64,000 nucleotides of DNA from positions 5,649-69,648 of the forward strand of contig QXCQ01000081.1 in assembly GCA_003576535.1 (NCBI GenBank), read 5' to 3'. This document shows positions 45,984 through 55,769 of this stretch, piece after piece. Each line of letters opens with the position of its first letter. The first letter of the stretch is position 1. This stretch comes from Nakamurella silvestris (GTDB lineage Bacteria; Actinomycetota; Actinomycetes; Mycobacteriales; Nakamurellaceae). Under the pieces are notes generated by a model. It had not been told where the DNA came from, made no database searches, and worked only from the letters and a program-made list of their open reading frames with translations. The translations under genes and the position numbers were made by a program.

Positions 45984-46625
45984 GTGACTGTGCAACCGGT
46001 GAAATACACCTGCGGCAATCCGGCGAAGATCGTCATCCTCGCCTCCGGCAGCGGAACCCTCGCCCAGGCCCTCATCGATGCCGCCACCAGCGCAGACGGT
46101 GCCCCCTACGAGATCGTGGCCATCGGGTCCGACCTCGCTGCCTGCACCGCGCTGGACCGCGCCGCGACCGCCGGCATCCCGACCTTCACGGTCTCGCTGA
46201 AGCAGTACGCCTCGCGGGCCGAGTGGGATGCCGCGCTGGCCCAGGCCTGCCTGGCCCACGGGGCCGAGCTGGTGGTCCTGGCCGGGTTCATGAAGCTCGT
46301 CGGCGAACCGTTCCTGGCCGCCCTGCCTGGTCGCGTGATCAATGCGCACCCCTCCCTGCTGCCCTCCTTCCCCGGCATGTACGCCCCGGCCGACGCCCTG
46401 AATCACGGGGTCAAACTCACCGGCTGCACCGTTTTCCTGGTGGACGGCGGCATCGATGCCGGTCCGATCGTCGCCCAGCGTGCCGTCGAGGTGGCCGATG
46501 ACGACGATGTCGAGTCCTTGCACGAACGAATCAAGATCGCCGAGCGCTCGCTGCTCGTCGATGTGGTCACCGCGATGAGCGCAGGTGGCTGGCAGGTCGA
46601 AGAACGAAAGGTGATCCTGGGATGA
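45984..46625 (+). CDS. purN: Phosphoribosylglycinamide formyltransferase
   Basis: PurN transfers a formyl group from 10-formyl-THF to GAR, step three of purine synthesis. The 213-aa protein has the N-terminal phosphate loop [13 protein letters not shown], the catalytic block [17 protein letters not shown] with the family's His, and the [11 protein letters not shown] loop with the catalytic Asp. The GTG at 45984 follows GAAGG; a second GTG at 45990 is possible. It overlaps purH by 4 bp. The enzyme uses folate made available by folD, 2 kb downstream. Confidence 0.95.
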   Translation: MTVQPVKYTCGNPAKIVILASGSGTLAQALIDAATSADGAPYEIVAIGSDLAACTALDRAATAGIPTFTVSLKQYASRAEWDAALAQACLAHGAELVVLAGFMKLVGEPFLAALPGRVINAHPSLLPSFPGMYAPADALNHGVKLTGCTVFLVDGGIDAGPIVAQRAVEVADDDDVESLHERIKIAERSLLVDVVTAMSAGGWQVEERKVILG

Positions 46626-48205
46626 GTGCTGGTCAGACTGGAACCGAGGCGGCGCGTCTGCCGATCAAGAGGGCGCTGCTCTCGGTCTCGGACAAGACGG
46701 GCCTGCTCGATCTGGCCCGGGCACTCGCCGCCGCCGGTGTCGACATCGTCTCGACCGGTAACTCGGCCAAGACCCTGGCCGCCGAGGGCATCCCGGTCAC
46801 CCCGGTCGAGGAGGTCACCGGCTTCCCGGAGACCCTCGACGGCAGGGTCAAGACCTTGCACCCGAGCATCCATGCCGGCATCCTCGCCGACCGTCGCAAG
46901 GCCGAGCACATCGCCCAGCTCGAGGCACTCGGAGTCACCGGGTTCGACCTCGTGGTCGTCAACCTCTACCCCTTCGCGGCCACCGTCGCCTCCGGGGCAG
47001 GTACGGACGACGTGGTGGAGCAGATCGACATCGGGGGGCCGGCCATGGTTCGCGCCGCCGCCAAGAACCACCCGAGCGTGGCCATCGTCGTCGACCCGGC
47101 CCGCTACCCTGCCGTGATCGAGGCCGTCCAGGCCGGCGGGTTCACCCTCGCCGAGCGGAAGTCCCTGGCCGCCACGGCCTACCGTCACACCGCGAGCTAC
47201 GACGTCGCCGTCGCCTCCTGGATGGGCAGCGTCGTCGCCCCCGATGACGACGAGACCGGCTTCCCCGGCTGGATCGCCGCCACCTACGACCGCTCCGCCG
47301 TGCTGCGTTACGGCGAGAACCCGCACCAGCGAGCAGCCCTGTACACCAACGGGTTCGGGGCCAAAGGGCTCGCCGGCGCCGAGCAGCTGCACGGCAAGGA
47401 GATGTCCTACAACAACTACGTGGACTCCGATGCCGCCTGGCGTGCCGCCGGCGACTTCTCCGGTCCGGCCGTGGCGATCATCAAGCACGCCAACCCGTGC
47501 GGGATCGCCGTTGGTGCCGATGTTGCCGAGGCTTACGGCAAAGCCCTTGCCAGTGACCCGGTTTCGGCTTTCGGTGGTGTTGTCGCCATCAACCGTCCGG
47601 TGACGGTGGCCTTGGCCGAGCAGATCGCCGAGGTGTTCACCGAGGTCGTCATCGCCCCCGCCTACGAGGCCGATGCCCTGGAGATCCTGCAGCGCAAGAA
47701 GAACGTCCGGATCCTTCGGGTCGAGCAGGGTGAAGCCACCTCCGTGGAGAGCCGCCCGATCAGCGGTGGGCTGCTGGTGCAGTCCGTCGACCGGGTCGAC
47801 GCCGCCGGGGACGTGGCGAGCACCTGGACCCTCGCCACCGGTGAACCCGCTGATGCGGCCACCCTTGCCGATCTCGAGTTCGCCTGGCGGGCCTGCCGTT
47901 CGGTGAAGTCCAACGCGATCCTGCTGGCCACCGACGGAGCCAGTGTCGGGGTGGGCATGGGCCAGGTCAACCGTGTCGACTCCGCACGCCTGGCGGTCGA
48001 ACGGGCGGGCGAGCGTGCGGCCGGATCCGTCGCCGCCTCCGACGCCTTCTTCCCGTTCGCCGACGGACTCCAGATCCTGCTCGACGCCGGCATCTCCGCG
48101 GTGGTCCAGCCCGGCGGATCGGTGCGCGACGAGGAGGTCGTCGAGGCGGCGGCAGCGGCCGGAATCACCATGTACTTCACCGGCACCCGCCATTTCTTCC
48201 ACTGA
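46622..48205 (+). CDS. purH: AICAR formyltransferase/IMP cyclohydrolase
   Basis: The bifunctional last enzyme of IMP synthesis has 527 aa. The N-terminal MGS-like cyclohydrolase domain shows [27 protein letters not shown] and [12 protein letters not shown]. The C-terminal transformylase carries [12 protein letters not shown], the catalytic KHANPCG and the ending [11 protein letters not shown]. All signatures are intact. The ATG overlaps the purN stop. The product IMP feeds guaB and guaA earlier in the window. Confidence 0.97.
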   Translation: MSAGQTGTEAARLPIKRALLSVSDKTGLLDLARALAAAGVDIVSTGNSAKTLAAEGIPVTPVEEVTGFPETLDGRVKTLHPSIHAGILADRRKAEHIAQLEALGVTGFDLVVVNLYPFAATVASGAGTDDVVEQIDIGGPAMVRAAAKNHPSVAIVVDPARYPAVIEAVQAGGFTLAERKSLAATAYRHTASYDVAVASWMGSVVAPDDDETGFPGWIAATYDRSAVLRYGENPHQRAALYTNGFGAKGLAGAEQLHGKEMSYNNYVDSDAAWRAAGDFSGPAVAIIKHANPCGIAVGADVAEAYGKALASDPVSAFGGVVAINRPVTVALAEQIAEVFTEVVIAPAYEADALEILQRKKNVRILRVEQGEATSVESRPISGGLLVQSVDRVDAAGDVASTWTLATGEPADAATLADLEFAWRACRSVKSNAILLATDGASVGVGMGQVNRVDSARLAVERAGERAAGSVAASDAFFPFADGLQILLDAGISAVVQPGGSVRDEEVVEAAAAAGITMYFTGTRHFFH

Positions 48206-48238
48206 TCGCCGGCACCGACCCGGCACGGGGGAACCACC

Positions 48239-48865
48239 ATGGAACTGACTGAGAAGCGTTATGTCGACGAAGACTTCACCGAGGTGGATCTGCGCGATCA
48301 GGAGATCGACGGGATCGAGTTCGTCGGCTGCGATTTCGCCGGGGCGAGTTTCGTCGGTTCGAGCACCAACGGGACATCCTTCCAGGACTGTTCCTTCGAC
48401 AGCGCGGAGATGTACCGGACCAGCCACGTCTCGACCTCGTTCGTGACGTGCCGGTTCCGGTACACCCCGTTCCACGGCACATCCATGACGGGCTGCCGGC
48501 TCACCGGCAGTTCCTTCGACGACTGCCGGCTGATCCCGCTGACCTTCGTCGACTGCGATCTCACCCTGGTGTCCTTCGGTGGTCTCAGCCTGAAGGGGTC
48601 GGTGCTGGCAGGGCTACGCCTACGGGAGGCCAATCTCAACGGTTCGGACCTGCGCGACTGTGATCTGCGTCGGGCTGATCTCACTGGAGCCAGGACCCAG
48701 GGGACGAAGTTGTCGGGCGCGGACCTGCGGGGTGCGACCGTGTCCCCCGGCTTCTGGACCAGTGCAGATCTGCGCGGTGCCCGGGTGGACATGGAGCAGG
48801 CCGTCTTCTTCGCCGCCGCCTCCGGGCTGTACGTCGGTGATCCGGTGGCCCCGGGGGCGGCCTGA
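48239..48865 (+). CDS. Pentapeptide-repeat protein
   Basis: The 208-aa protein consists largely of A(D/N)LXX-type pentapeptides ([38 protein letters not shown]), which fold into a right-handed quadrilateral beta-helix. Relatives include Qnr/MfpA proteins that mimic DNA and protect gyrase, but many have other roles, and the sequence does not tell which. The ATG at 48239 has a GGGGGA site. It lies between purH and folD with short spacing. Confidence 0.87.
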   Translation: MELTEKRYVDEDFTEVDLRDQEIDGIEFVGCDFAGASFVGSSTNGTSFQDCSFDSAEMYRTSHVSTSFVTCRFRYTPFHGTSMTGCRLTGSSFDDCRLIPLTFVDCDLTLVSFGGLSLKGSVLAGLRLREANLNGSDLRDCDLRRADLTGARTQGTKLSGADLRGATVSPGFWTSADLRGARVDMEQAVFFAAASGLYVGDPVAPGAA

Positions 48866-48885
48866 TCGTGGCAGGATTGCATCCT

Positions 48886-49752
48886 GTGACTGCGATCAAA
48901 CTGGACGGCAAGGTACTTCGGGACATCGTTTTCTCCGATCTGAGTGATCGGGTGGCCGCCCTGGCCACGGCGGGGGTGACCCCGGGCCTGGCCACCGTGC
49001 TGGTGGGAGACGACCCCGGGTCCCGGGCCTACGTCGCCGGAAAGCATGCCGACTGCGCCAAGGTGGGCATCCGTTCGATCCGCCGGGATCTGCCGGCCGA
49101 CATCACCCAGGACGAGTTGCTCGCGGTCCTGGCCGATCTCAACGCCGACCCGGAGTGCGACGGCTACATCGTCCAGCTCCCGCTGCCCAAGCACCTGGAT
49201 GCCGGTGCGGCCCTGGAGGCCATGGACCCGGCCAAGGACGCCGACGGACTGCACCCGGTGTCCCTCGGTCGCCTGGTCCTGGGGGAGAGCGGCCCGCTGC
49301 CCTGCACCCCGGCCGGGATCGTCGCCCTGCTCCGTCATTTCGGGGTGAACATCAACGGTGCCCACGCGGTCGTGGTCGGTCGCGGTGTCACGGTCGGTCG
49401 GCCCCTCGGCCTGCTGCTGACCCGGAAGTCCGAGAACGCCACCGTGACCCTGTGCCACACCGGGACGGTCGACCTGGCCTCCTACACGCGGCAGGCCGAC
49501 ATCATCGTCGCGGCCGCCGGAGTCCCCGGCATCATCACGCCGGACATGGTCAAGCCCGGAGCCGCGGTGCTGGACGTCGGTATCACACGGACCGAGGTCG
49601 GCCTCGTCGGAGACATCGACCCGGCGGTGGCCGAGGTGGCCGGTTTCCTGGCCCCGATGCCCGGTGGTGTCGGACCGATGACCCGGGCGATGTTGCTCGC
49701 CAATGTCGTCGCCGCCGCCGAGCGGACAGCTGCCGGTCGTGTCGCGGGATAA
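48886..49752 (+). CDS. folD: Methylene-THF dehydrogenase/cyclohydrolase
   Basis: FolD interconverts 5,10-methylene-, methenyl- and 10-formyl-THF and supplies the formyl donor for purN and purH. The 288-aa protein has the catalytic Lys block [14 protein letters not shown], the [12 protein letters not shown] motif, the NADP loop [14 protein letters not shown] and the terminal [15 protein letters not shown]. The GTG at 48886 (AGGA 9 bp upstream) aligns with the Mtb start; a GTG at 48868 is an alternative. A DUF3017 gene follows 3 bp after, as in mycobacteria. Confidence 0.96.
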   Translation: MTAIKLDGKVLRDIVFSDLSDRVAALATAGVTPGLATVLVGDDPGSRAYVAGKHADCAKVGIRSIRRDLPADITQDELLAVLADLNADPECDGYIVQLPLPKHLDAGAALEAMDPAKDADGLHPVSLGRLVLGESGPLPCTPAGIVALLRHFGVNINGAHAVVVGRGVTVGRPLGLLLTRKSENATVTLCHTGTVDLASYTRQADIIVAAAGVPGIITPDMVKPGAAVLDVGITRTEVGLVGDIDPAVAEVAGFLAPMPGGVGPMTRAMLLANVVAAAERTAAGRVAG

Positions 49753-49755
49753 GGC

Positions 49756-50175
49756 GTGACCGGCCCCGACGTGGGGCCGGACGCCGCGGGCGAGCGTGCC
49801 GGCGGCGGATCCGCCGGCGGCGGGTCCGTCGGAGGTCGCGCAGTACCCGAGTCATTCGGTACCGAAAGCGTTGTGGCCGAACCGGTTGAGGCACCGCGAC
49901 CGCCCCGGGACTGGCGCAACGCCGTCCCGGTCGTCATCGTGATGGTGATGATCGCCGTTGGCCTGGTGCTGATCTCGCTCGCCCACTGGCGGCGGGGGTC
50001 GATCCTGGTCGGGTCGGCGGTGTTCGTCGCCGGGGTGATGCGCATCTTCCTGTCCGAGGAGCGTATCGGGACACTTGCGGTGCGCAGCAAGAGGTTCGAC
50101 GTCGGGTTCTATTTCCTCGTCGCCGCCGTGCTCGCCGTGGTGGCGATCGGGGTCGGAGTGGATCCGGTCGGCTGA
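49756..50175 (+). CDS. DUF3017 membrane protein
   Basis: The 139-aa protein has a Gly/Ala/Pro-rich N-terminal 50 residues and three membrane helices (beginning AVPVVIVMVMIAVGLVLISL and GSILVGSAVFVAGVMRIFL), with the family segment LSEERIGTLAVRSKRFDV. DUF3017 genes are regularly coupled to folD in actinomycetes (as Rv3355c). The function is unknown. The GTG at 49756 begins 3 bp after the folD stop. Confidence 0.88.
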   Translation: MTGPDVGPDAAGERAGGGSAGGGSVGGRAVPESFGTESVVAEPVEAPRPPRDWRNAVPVVIVMVMIAVGLVLISLAHWRRGSILVGSAVFVAGVMRIFLSEERIGTLAVRSKRFDVGFYFLVAAVLAVVAIGVGVDPVG

Positions 50176-50187
50176 GCCGACGTCCGT

Positions 50188-50706
50188 CTATTCGACCGGG
50201 GGACAGGACGCGGTGGCATCGATTGCGTCGCAGGCTGCTTCCTCCTCCGCCTCCACGGCGGCCATCATCCGGTCGAACACGGTCTTGAGCACCGCGGCCT
50301 CCTCTTCGGACAGATGGCCGGAGAAGTCGCGGGCGATACCTCCCATGTGGACCACCGCACCGGACCGCAGGGCGTTGAGGCCGGTCGGCGTCAGGGTGAC
50401 GATCACCCCGCGCCCGTCCGTCGGATCGGGCAGCCGCTCCACCAGCCCGGCGGCCTGCAGACGTTCCACCTTCCGGGACAGGCCCGGCTGGGAGAGGAGT
50501 ACCCGGACCAACAGGTCCTTGAGGCGGAGTTGCCCCCCGGCCTCGGACAGCTGGACGAGGACGTCGTAGGTGCCCAGGGGTACCTCGTCGGCGGCGTCGA
50601 GGTCGTCGGAGAGTCTGCGCATGATCCGGGAGTGGGTGCGGACGAATGCCACCCAGGCGTCCATGTGCACCGGGCTCGTCATGGCCGGTCCCTGCTGATC
50701 GTTCAT
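50188..50706 (-). CDS. MarR-family regulator
   Basis: The 172-aa protein has the winged HTH of the MarR family: VPLGTYDVLVQLSEAGGQLR, LLSQPGLSRKVERLQAAGLV, then the wing with DPTDGRGVIVTLTPTG. The ATG at 50706 is preceded by a strong GGGGGAGG; the frame extends 7 codons farther. Such dimers usually sense small phenolic or oxidant ligands and repress nearby genes. It is divergent from icd, but the target is not evident. It is convergent with the folD-DUF3017 operon. Confidence 0.9.
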   Translation of the reverse strand: MNDQQGPAMTSPVHMDAWVAFVRTHSRIMRRLSDDLDAADEVPLGTYDVLVQLSEAGGQLRLKDLLVRVLLSQPGLSRKVERLQAAGLVERLPDPTDGRGVIVTLTPTGLNALRSGAVVHMGGIARDFSGHLSEEEAAVLKTVFDRMMAAVEAEEEAACDAIDATASCPPVE

Positions 50707-50848
50707 CTGTCCTCCCCCGCCTGACATTACTGGGACCGATCCGCCTCTGAGGTGTCCGGCACACCTTCGCCGAGGTCGGAATCGGCGTCGATCCGCGGCG
50801 ACGCCGGCAGACGGTAGGTTGGTCGGGCGAGCGGAATCGCCGGTCTAG

Positions 50849-50864
50849 CAGTACGCTCGTACTG
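50849..50864. promoter_or_regulatory. Dyad upstream of icd
   Basis: CAGTACG-CT-CGTACTG is a perfect 7-bp dyad 74 bp before icd, in the MarR-icd intergenic region, followed by TAAGCGGG. It is a candidate operator for a dimeric regulator. Confidence 0.45.
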
Positions 50865-50937
50865 TAAGCGGGCCCGGTGACGGGTCCGGCAGGACCACGG
50901 CCGGCGCACGTGCACCGAAAGGATTAGAAGACCACCC

Positions 50938-52155
50938 ATGTCGAAGATCAAGGTAGTGGGCACTGTCGTCGAACTCGACGGCGACGAGATGACCCGCATC
51001 ATCTGGCAGTTCATCAAGGACAAGTTGATCCTGCCGTACCTGGACGTCAACCTCGATTACTACGACCTCGGCATCGAGAACCGTGATGCCACGGACGATC
51101 AGGTCACCATCGACGCCGCGCACGCCATCAAGAAGCACGGTGTCGGGGTCAAGTGCGCGACCATCACCCCGGACGAGGCCCGGGTCGAGGAGTTCGGCCT
51201 GAAGAAGATGTGGGTCTCCCCGAACGGGACCATCCGCAACATCCTCGGTGGCGTCGTGTTCCGCGAGCCGATCATCATCTCCAACATCCCGCGTCTGGTC
51301 CCGGGCTGGACCAAGCCGATCGTCATCGGCCGTCACGCCCACGGCGACCAGTACAAGTCGACCAACTTCAAGGTGCCGACCGGCGGCAAGGTGACCATCA
51401 CCTGGACCCCTTCCGACGGATCCGCCCCGGTGGAGCACCAGGTCGTCGAGATGCCGGAGACCGGCGGCGTCGTCATGGGCATGTACAACTTCAACGAGTC
51501 GATCCGCGACTTCGCCCGGGCGTCCTTCGCCTACGGCCTGCAGCGGAACTACCCGGTGTACCTGTCGACGAAGAACACCATCCTCAAGGCCTACGACGGC
51601 GCGTTCAAGGACATCTTCCAGGAGGTGTTCGACGCCGAGTACGCCGAGCAGTTCGCGGCGGCCGGTCTGACCTACGAGCACCGCCTGATCGACGACATGG
51701 TCGCCTCCGCGATGAAGTGGGAGGGCGGTTACGTCTGGGCGTGCAAGAACTACGACGGTGACGTGCAGTCCGACACCGTGGCCCAGGGCTTCGGTTCCCT
51801 CGGCCTGATGACCTCGGTGCTGATGACCCCGGACGGGCAGACCGTCGAGGCCGAGGCCGCTCACGGAACGGTGACCCGGCACTACCGGCAGCACCAGGCC
51901 GGCAAGCCGACCTCGACCAACCCGATCGCTTCCATCTACGCCTGGACCGGTGGCCTGAAGCACCGCGGCAAGCTGGACGGCACCCCCGAGGTCACGGCCT
52001 TCGCCGAGACCTTGGAGGACGTGATCATCAAGACCGTCGAGAGCGGCAAGATGACCAAGGACCTCGCTGCACTGGTCGGGCCGGACCAGGCCTGGCTGAC
52101 CACCGAGGACTTCCTCGCCGCCCTGGACGAGAACCTGCAGGAGCGCCTGAGCTAG
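50938..52155 (+). CDS. icd: NADP-dependent isocitrate dehydrogenase
   Basis: Icd oxidatively decarboxylates isocitrate to 2-oxoglutarate in the TCA cycle. The 405-aa protein is of the dimeric eukaryote-like type (Mtb Icd1): [14 protein letters not shown] at the N-terminus, substrate-binding [12 protein letters not shown], the metal/substrate block [19 protein letters not shown], and the NADP-binding [15 protein letters not shown]. The ATG at 50938 follows AAAGGATTAG. A regulatory dyad lies upstream and an R3 repeat 21 bp downstream. Confidence 0.97.
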   Translation: MSKIKVVGTVVELDGDEMTRIIWQFIKDKLILPYLDVNLDYYDLGIENRDATDDQVTIDAAHAIKKHGVGVKCATITPDEARVEEFGLKKMWVSPNGTIRNILGGVVFREPIIISNIPRLVPGWTKPIVIGRHAHGDQYKSTNFKVPTGGKVTITWTPSDGSAPVEHQVVEMPETGGVVMGMYNFNESIRDFARASFAYGLQRNYPVYLSTKNTILKAYDGAFKDIFQEVFDAEYAEQFAAAGLTYEHRLIDDMVASAMKWEGGYVWACKNYDGDVQSDTVAQGFGSLGLMTSVLMTPDGQTVEAEAAHGTVTRHYRQHQAGKPTSTNPIASIYAWTGGLKHRGKLDGTPEVTAFAETLEDVIIKTVESGKMTKDLAALVGPDQAWLTTEDFLAALDENLQERLS

Positions 52156-52176
52156 TTTTTCTAGGTGCGTTGCGCT

Positions 52177-52242
52177 GACCGCGCTCCTTACCGACTATCG
52201 CGCTCGCTGCATGCAGCGCGAATGTCGGCAAGGAGCGCGGTC
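52177..52242. repeat. Palindromic repeat R3, copy 2
   Basis: A 66-bp element bounded by GACCGCGCTCCTT and AAGGAGCGCGGTC (perfect 13-bp arms), with inner CCGAC/GTCGG and the palindrome GCTGCATGCAGC. It follows icd and precedes the AbiEi-like gene. Confidence 0.92.
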
Positions 52243-52345
52243 GACGTGTTTGTGGGGCCGGTTGAGCTGTCCACAGATCCGGAATCCGTCCACAATCGGC
52301 CGCGGGCCCTCCCTGGGGCCCGGCCTTCGGGCTCATCGTTGCCGG

Positions 52346-53266
52346 ATGGACACAGACCCCACCGTGATCACCCGCCGCGAGGCGTTGCGTGCCGGCGACA
52401 CCGACCGCGCCCTGCGGCACGGTGTCCGAAGCCAACAGCTGGTGCGCCTCCGTCGCGGCAGCTACATCCCGACCGGCGAGGTGGCCGAAGATGACGCCGA
52501 AGCGGTGCACCGTGCGCAGATCCGCGCCACCATGGCGGCCGTCAGGCCCGACGCCGTGGTGAGCCACGTCTCGGCCGCGGTGCTGCACGGGCTCTCGATC
52601 TGGTCGGTGGACCTTCGTCGGGTGCACGTCACCAAGAACAAGGCCGATGGCGGCCACGTCACCCCTGGCCTGCACACCCATTGCGCACCGTTGTACGAGG
52701 ACGAGTGCGCCACCATCGACGGGATGCTCGTGACGTCGGTCGGGCGCACATTGGTGGATCTGGGCCGCACGCTCCCCTTCGAGCAGGTGGTGGTGATGGC
52801 CGACAGCGCGCTGCAACAGCAGCTGATCACCAGGGACGAGCTCGCCGGGAGTCTGGAGCTCAGACCACGACGACGCGGGGTGAAGGCGGCGCGGCGTGCC
52901 CTGGACTTCGCCGACGGGCGCAGTGAGAGCGTCGGTGAGTCGCGGAGTCGGGTGATCATGCACCGGCACGGATTGCCCGCTCCCACCTTGCAGTACGTGG
53001 TTCACGGCCATGAGGGCCAACAGATCGCGCGGACCGATTTCTGTTTCGAGGCGGCTGGAGTGGTCGGCGAGTTCGACGGCAAGGCGAAGTACGTGCGGTA
53101 CCTGCAACCGGGCGAGATCGCGGCAGACGTGGTGTTCCGGGAGAAGAGGCGCGAGGATGCCATCCGCGCCGAGAACCTCCAGGTGGTCCGTTGGGGCTGG
53201 GCGGAGCTGGACCACCCGCAGGAGTGGATCGGACAGCTGACCCGGGCTCTGGGTGCGGCCCACTGA
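52346..53266 (+). CDS. AbiEi-type/DUF559-like protein
   Basis: The 306-aa protein begins with an AbiEi-antitoxin-like winged HTH (about residues 5-45, VITRREALRAGDTDRALRHG, then RLRRGSYIP) and a middle beta-rich part (VVSHVSAAVLHGLSIW, TSVGRTLVDLGRTLP). It ends with a DUF559/Vsr-like nuclease-fold segment (about residues 225-300, ARTDFCFEAAGVVGEFDGKAKY, then FREKRREDAIRAENLQVVRWGW). The Asp/Glu pattern resembles PD-(D/E)XK enzymes. Such genes are common, usually solitary, in actinomycetes, and their function is unproven. Two R3 repeats flank it in the same orientation. The ATG at 52346 lacks a strong ribosome-binding site. Confidence 0.75.
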   Translation: MDTDPTVITRREALRAGDTDRALRHGVRSQQLVRLRRGSYIPTGEVAEDDAEAVHRAQIRATMAAVRPDAVVSHVSAAVLHGLSIWSVDLRRVHVTKNKADGGHVTPGLHTHCAPLYEDECATIDGMLVTSVGRTLVDLGRTLPFEQVVVMADSALQQQLITRDELAGSLELRPRRRGVKAARRALDFADGRSESVGESRSRVIMHRHGLPAPTLQYVVHGHEGQQIARTDFCFEAAGVVGEFDGKAKYVRYLQPGEIAADVVFREKRREDAIRAENLQVVRWGWAELDHPQEWIGQLTRALGAAH

Positions 53267-53269
53267 CTT

Positions 53270-53335
53270 GACCGCGCTTCTTCTCGACAATCGCGCTGCG
53301 TGCAGGCAGCGCGAAAGTCGGCAAGGAGCGCGGTT
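53270..53335. repeat. Palindromic repeat R3, copy 3
   Basis: A 66-bp element bounded by GACCGCGCTTCTT and AAGGAGCGCGGTT, starting 3 bp after the AbiEi-like stop. It has the same orientation as copy 2. Confidence 0.9.
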
Positions 53336-53405
53336 CCCGGGGTGGGCCTGCGGGCGGGACGGAGGCGGGCTGCGCCGGACAACGGGGGGCAGGCAGGATG
53401 GAGGG

Positions 53406-54131
53406 ATGACGTCGATCTGTGTGTTGACCGGTGCCGGCATCTCGACCGCCTCGGGGATCCCCGACTTCCGTGGTCCCGACGGGGTGTGGACCCGCGATCC
53501 GGGCCTGGAAGAGGTGCTCGACTACCAGCGGTTCGTCTCCGACCCGGCCGTGCGGCGGCGGTCCTGGGAACTGCACCAGCAGGATCCGATGTGGACCGCC
53601 GACCCCAACGCCGCCCACCGCTCCTTGGTGGACCTGGAGCGATCCGGCCTGTTGTCCCTGTTGGTGACGCAGAACATCGATCGACTGCACCACTTCGCCG
53701 GCAGCACTCCCGACCGGGTGGTCGAACTCCACGGGAACGTCTTCGACACCGTGTGCATCGCCTGCGGAGCCAGGGGAGCGACCGGGCAGGCGCTGGCCCG
53801 GTTCGCCGAGTCCGAGGAGATCCCGGCCTGCCTGGAGTGCGGCGGGATCCTCAAGACCGATGTGGTGATGTTCGGCGAGGAACTCGACGCGGCCCGCACC
53901 GAGCGGGCCGAGCGCGCCGCCCGTGCGGCCGATCTCTTTGTGGCGATCGGCACATCCCTGTCGGTCTGGCCGGCCGCCGGGCTGGTCGAGGTGGCCGCCG
54001 GCGCAGGCGCGTCGGTGGTGATCGTCAACGCCCAGCCGACCCCGGCCGACGGGTTGGCCTCCCGGATCGAACGTGGGCCGATCGAGCAGGTGCTGCCCGA
54101 GCTGGTGCGGGAGTGGATCGCCGCCGGCTGA
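53406..54131 (+). CDS. Sirtuin NAD-dependent protein deacylase
   Basis: Sir2-family enzymes remove acetyl or acyl groups from lysines using NAD+. The 241-aa protein has the NAD loop TGAGISTASGIPDFRG, the TQNIDRLHHFAG motif, the catalytic His in ELHGNVF, four zinc Cys (CIACG and CLECGG) and GTSLSVWPAAGL. It is of compact CobB length. The ATG at 53406 gives the expected N-terminus (TSICVLTGAG). Substrates cannot be deduced; acetyl-CoA synthetase is a usual target in bacteria. Confidence 0.93.
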   Translation: MTSICVLTGAGISTASGIPDFRGPDGVWTRDPGLEEVLDYQRFVSDPAVRRRSWELHQQDPMWTADPNAAHRSLVDLERSGLLSLLVTQNIDRLHHFAGSTPDRVVELHGNVFDTVCIACGARGATGQALARFAESEEIPACLECGGILKTDVVMFGEELDAARTERAERAARAADLFVAIGTSLSVWPAAGLVEVAAGAGASVVIVNAQPTPADGLASRIERGPIEQVLPELVREWIAAG

Positions 54132-54228
54132 ACCACCCGCGCGGCCGGGGAGGGACTGTCGGTGCCGGATGACAGAATCGTCAACCGGCGGCCGAACCGG
54201 CCGGCCGCCCGCAAGGAGGAATCGTCAC

Positions 54229-55020
54229 GTGCTCAGAGTTGCCGCCTACAACGTCAACGGCATCAGGGCCGCGGTACGCCGCGGCTATGTCGACTGGGTT
54301 GCCCGGCGCGAACCGGACGTCATCTGCCTCCAGGAGGTACGGGCCAAACCCGAGGTGATCCCGCCGGAGGCCTTTGAGGGGTACCACGTGGCCTACCACG
54401 AGGGGAACCAGCCGGGTCGGGCCGGTGTCGCCGTCCTCAGCAAGGAGGAGCCCACCGCTGTGCGGATCGGCTTCGGGGACAAGGAGTTCGACCTCCAGGG
54501 GCGCTACATCGAGGTAGATCTGCCGGGCCTGACCGTCGGCTCCCTGTACCTGCCGAAGGGGGCCGCGGACGGCGAGATCATGGAGTCGAAGTTCCGGTTC
54601 ATGGCCGAGTTCTCCGCCTACACCGCCAAGGCCGCCCGTCGCGCCAAGCGTGGTGGCCGGGAGTTCCTGGTCTGCGGGGACTACAACATCGCCCACCGTG
54701 AGCTGGACATCAAGGCCTGGAAGACCAACAAGAAATCACCCGGCTTCCTTCCTCCGGAACGGGAGTGGCTGGGTGACTTGCTCACTGCCGGTGGCCTGAC
54801 GGATGTCATCCGGTCCTTGCACGGCGAGGTCGACGGTCCGTACTCCTGGTGGTCCTGGCGCGGACAGGCCTTCGACAACGACTCCGGGTGGCGGATCGAC
54901 CATCACCTGGCCACTCCGAAACTTGCCGCAAAGGCGGTCGTCGGCGGGGTGGACCGCGAGGAGAGTTACGCTGCACGGGTTTCCGACCACGCGCCGGTCG
55001 TGGTGGACTACGACCTGTAG
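54229..55020 (+). CDS. xthA: Exodeoxyribonuclease III family AP endonuclease
   Basis: Exonuclease III-type enzymes cut DNA at abasic sites and remove 3' blocks in base-excision repair. The 263-aa protein has the EEP-fold motifs AYNVNGIRAAVRRG, ICLQEVRA (metal Glu), SLYLPKG, CGDYNIAH (catalytic Asp/Asn), WRIDHHLA and the final SDHAPVVVDY. The GTG at 54229 has a strong AAGGAGG. It follows the sirtuin gene by 97 bp. It is convergent with hutD (11-bp gap). Confidence 0.94.
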   Translation: MLRVAAYNVNGIRAAVRRGYVDWVARREPDVICLQEVRAKPEVIPPEAFEGYHVAYHEGNQPGRAGVAVLSKEEPTAVRIGFGDKEFDLQGRYIEVDLPGLTVGSLYLPKGAADGEIMESKFRFMAEFSAYTAKAARRAKRGGREFLVCGDYNIAHRELDIKAWKTNKKSPGFLPPEREWLGDLLTAGGLTDVIRSLHGEVDGPYSWWSWRGQAFDNDSGWRIDHHLATPKLAAKAVVGGVDREESYAARVSDHAPVVVDYDL

Positions 55021-55031
55021 GTGCGGGCGGG

Positions 55032-55715
55032 TCAGCCGCCGGCCGGACGGATCCGGATGACGGCGGCCCGGCCGGTCGAGTTGCCCGTCAGGATCAGCTC
55101 GGCCGGACCGGTCACCCGGACGGCGTCGAACCGGTCGAGGGTGACGGCCGATCCCGGAAGATCGCAGTCCAGGCCGGCATCGACGGCGATCACGAGGACG
55201 GTCTCGCCCGGTGCGCACCGGATCAGTTCCGGGTCCTCCCCGTTGGGCACCACGAACTCCATCATTCCGGCAAAACCCTGACCCACCATCAGGTTCAGGT
55301 CCAGGGTGGTTCCGTCGAGGAGGTGCCCGACGGTGATCGCCTCCCCGGGGAAGGTCAGCGGGACGAACGGGGCCAAGGTACGTGCCACACCGTCGATCGT
55401 CAGCTCCACTCCCGCGCCGTCGATGACGGCGATGGTGCGTTGCACCCGGGGGAATACCGAGAACGGGCCGTCGGCGGCGATCTCGGCGACGGACACCCGC
55501 CAGCCGAAGCCGTTCCCCGCGGTGTTTGAATCCGTGGTGCCTGGATCCGTTGCGCCTGGATCCGACGCGCCTGAAGCCAGGATGCCGGAATCCGTTGCGC
55601 CTGAACCCGTGAGACCGGAATCCGCTGCACCGGAATCGGTGGCGATCTGCCAGGTGCGGCCGCCGCCGTTCTTCCACGGGGTGACCTCGCGGTCGGCGGC
55701 GCGGAGGAGGTTCAT
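55032..55715 (-). CDS. hutD: HutD family protein with repeat insertion
   Basis: HutD is a cupin-like protein found in histidine-utilisation operons, thought to govern pathway activity. The 227-aa protein shows the family start (ADREVTPWKNGGGRTWQIAT), FGWRVSVAEIAADGPFSVFP, and the FPGE and LMVGQG segments. Between residues about 23 and 65 there is a Ser/Gly/Asp/Thr-rich insertion (GATDSG, GASDPGATDPG) made of about 15-nt DNA repeats at 55525-55645, absent from typical HutD. The ATG at 55715 has GGGA upstream. It probably shares a transcript with the LacI gene upstream. Confidence 0.85.
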   Translation of the reverse strand: MNLLRAADREVTPWKNGGGRTWQIATDSGAADSGLTGSGATDSGILASGASDPGATDPGTTDSNTAGNGFGWRVSVAEIAADGPFSVFPRVQRTIAVIDGAGVELTIDGVARTLAPFVPLTFPGEAITVGHLLDGTTLDLNLMVGQGFAGMMEFVVPNGEDPELIRCAPGETVLVIAVDAGLDCDLPGSAVTLDRFDAVRVTGPAELILTGNSTGRAAVIRIRPAGG

Positions 55716-55769
55716 CAGAGCTGGTCCCTTCGGGTGAGGGGAGTGGTTCGCTCCCCGGTTCGTCGTCCG

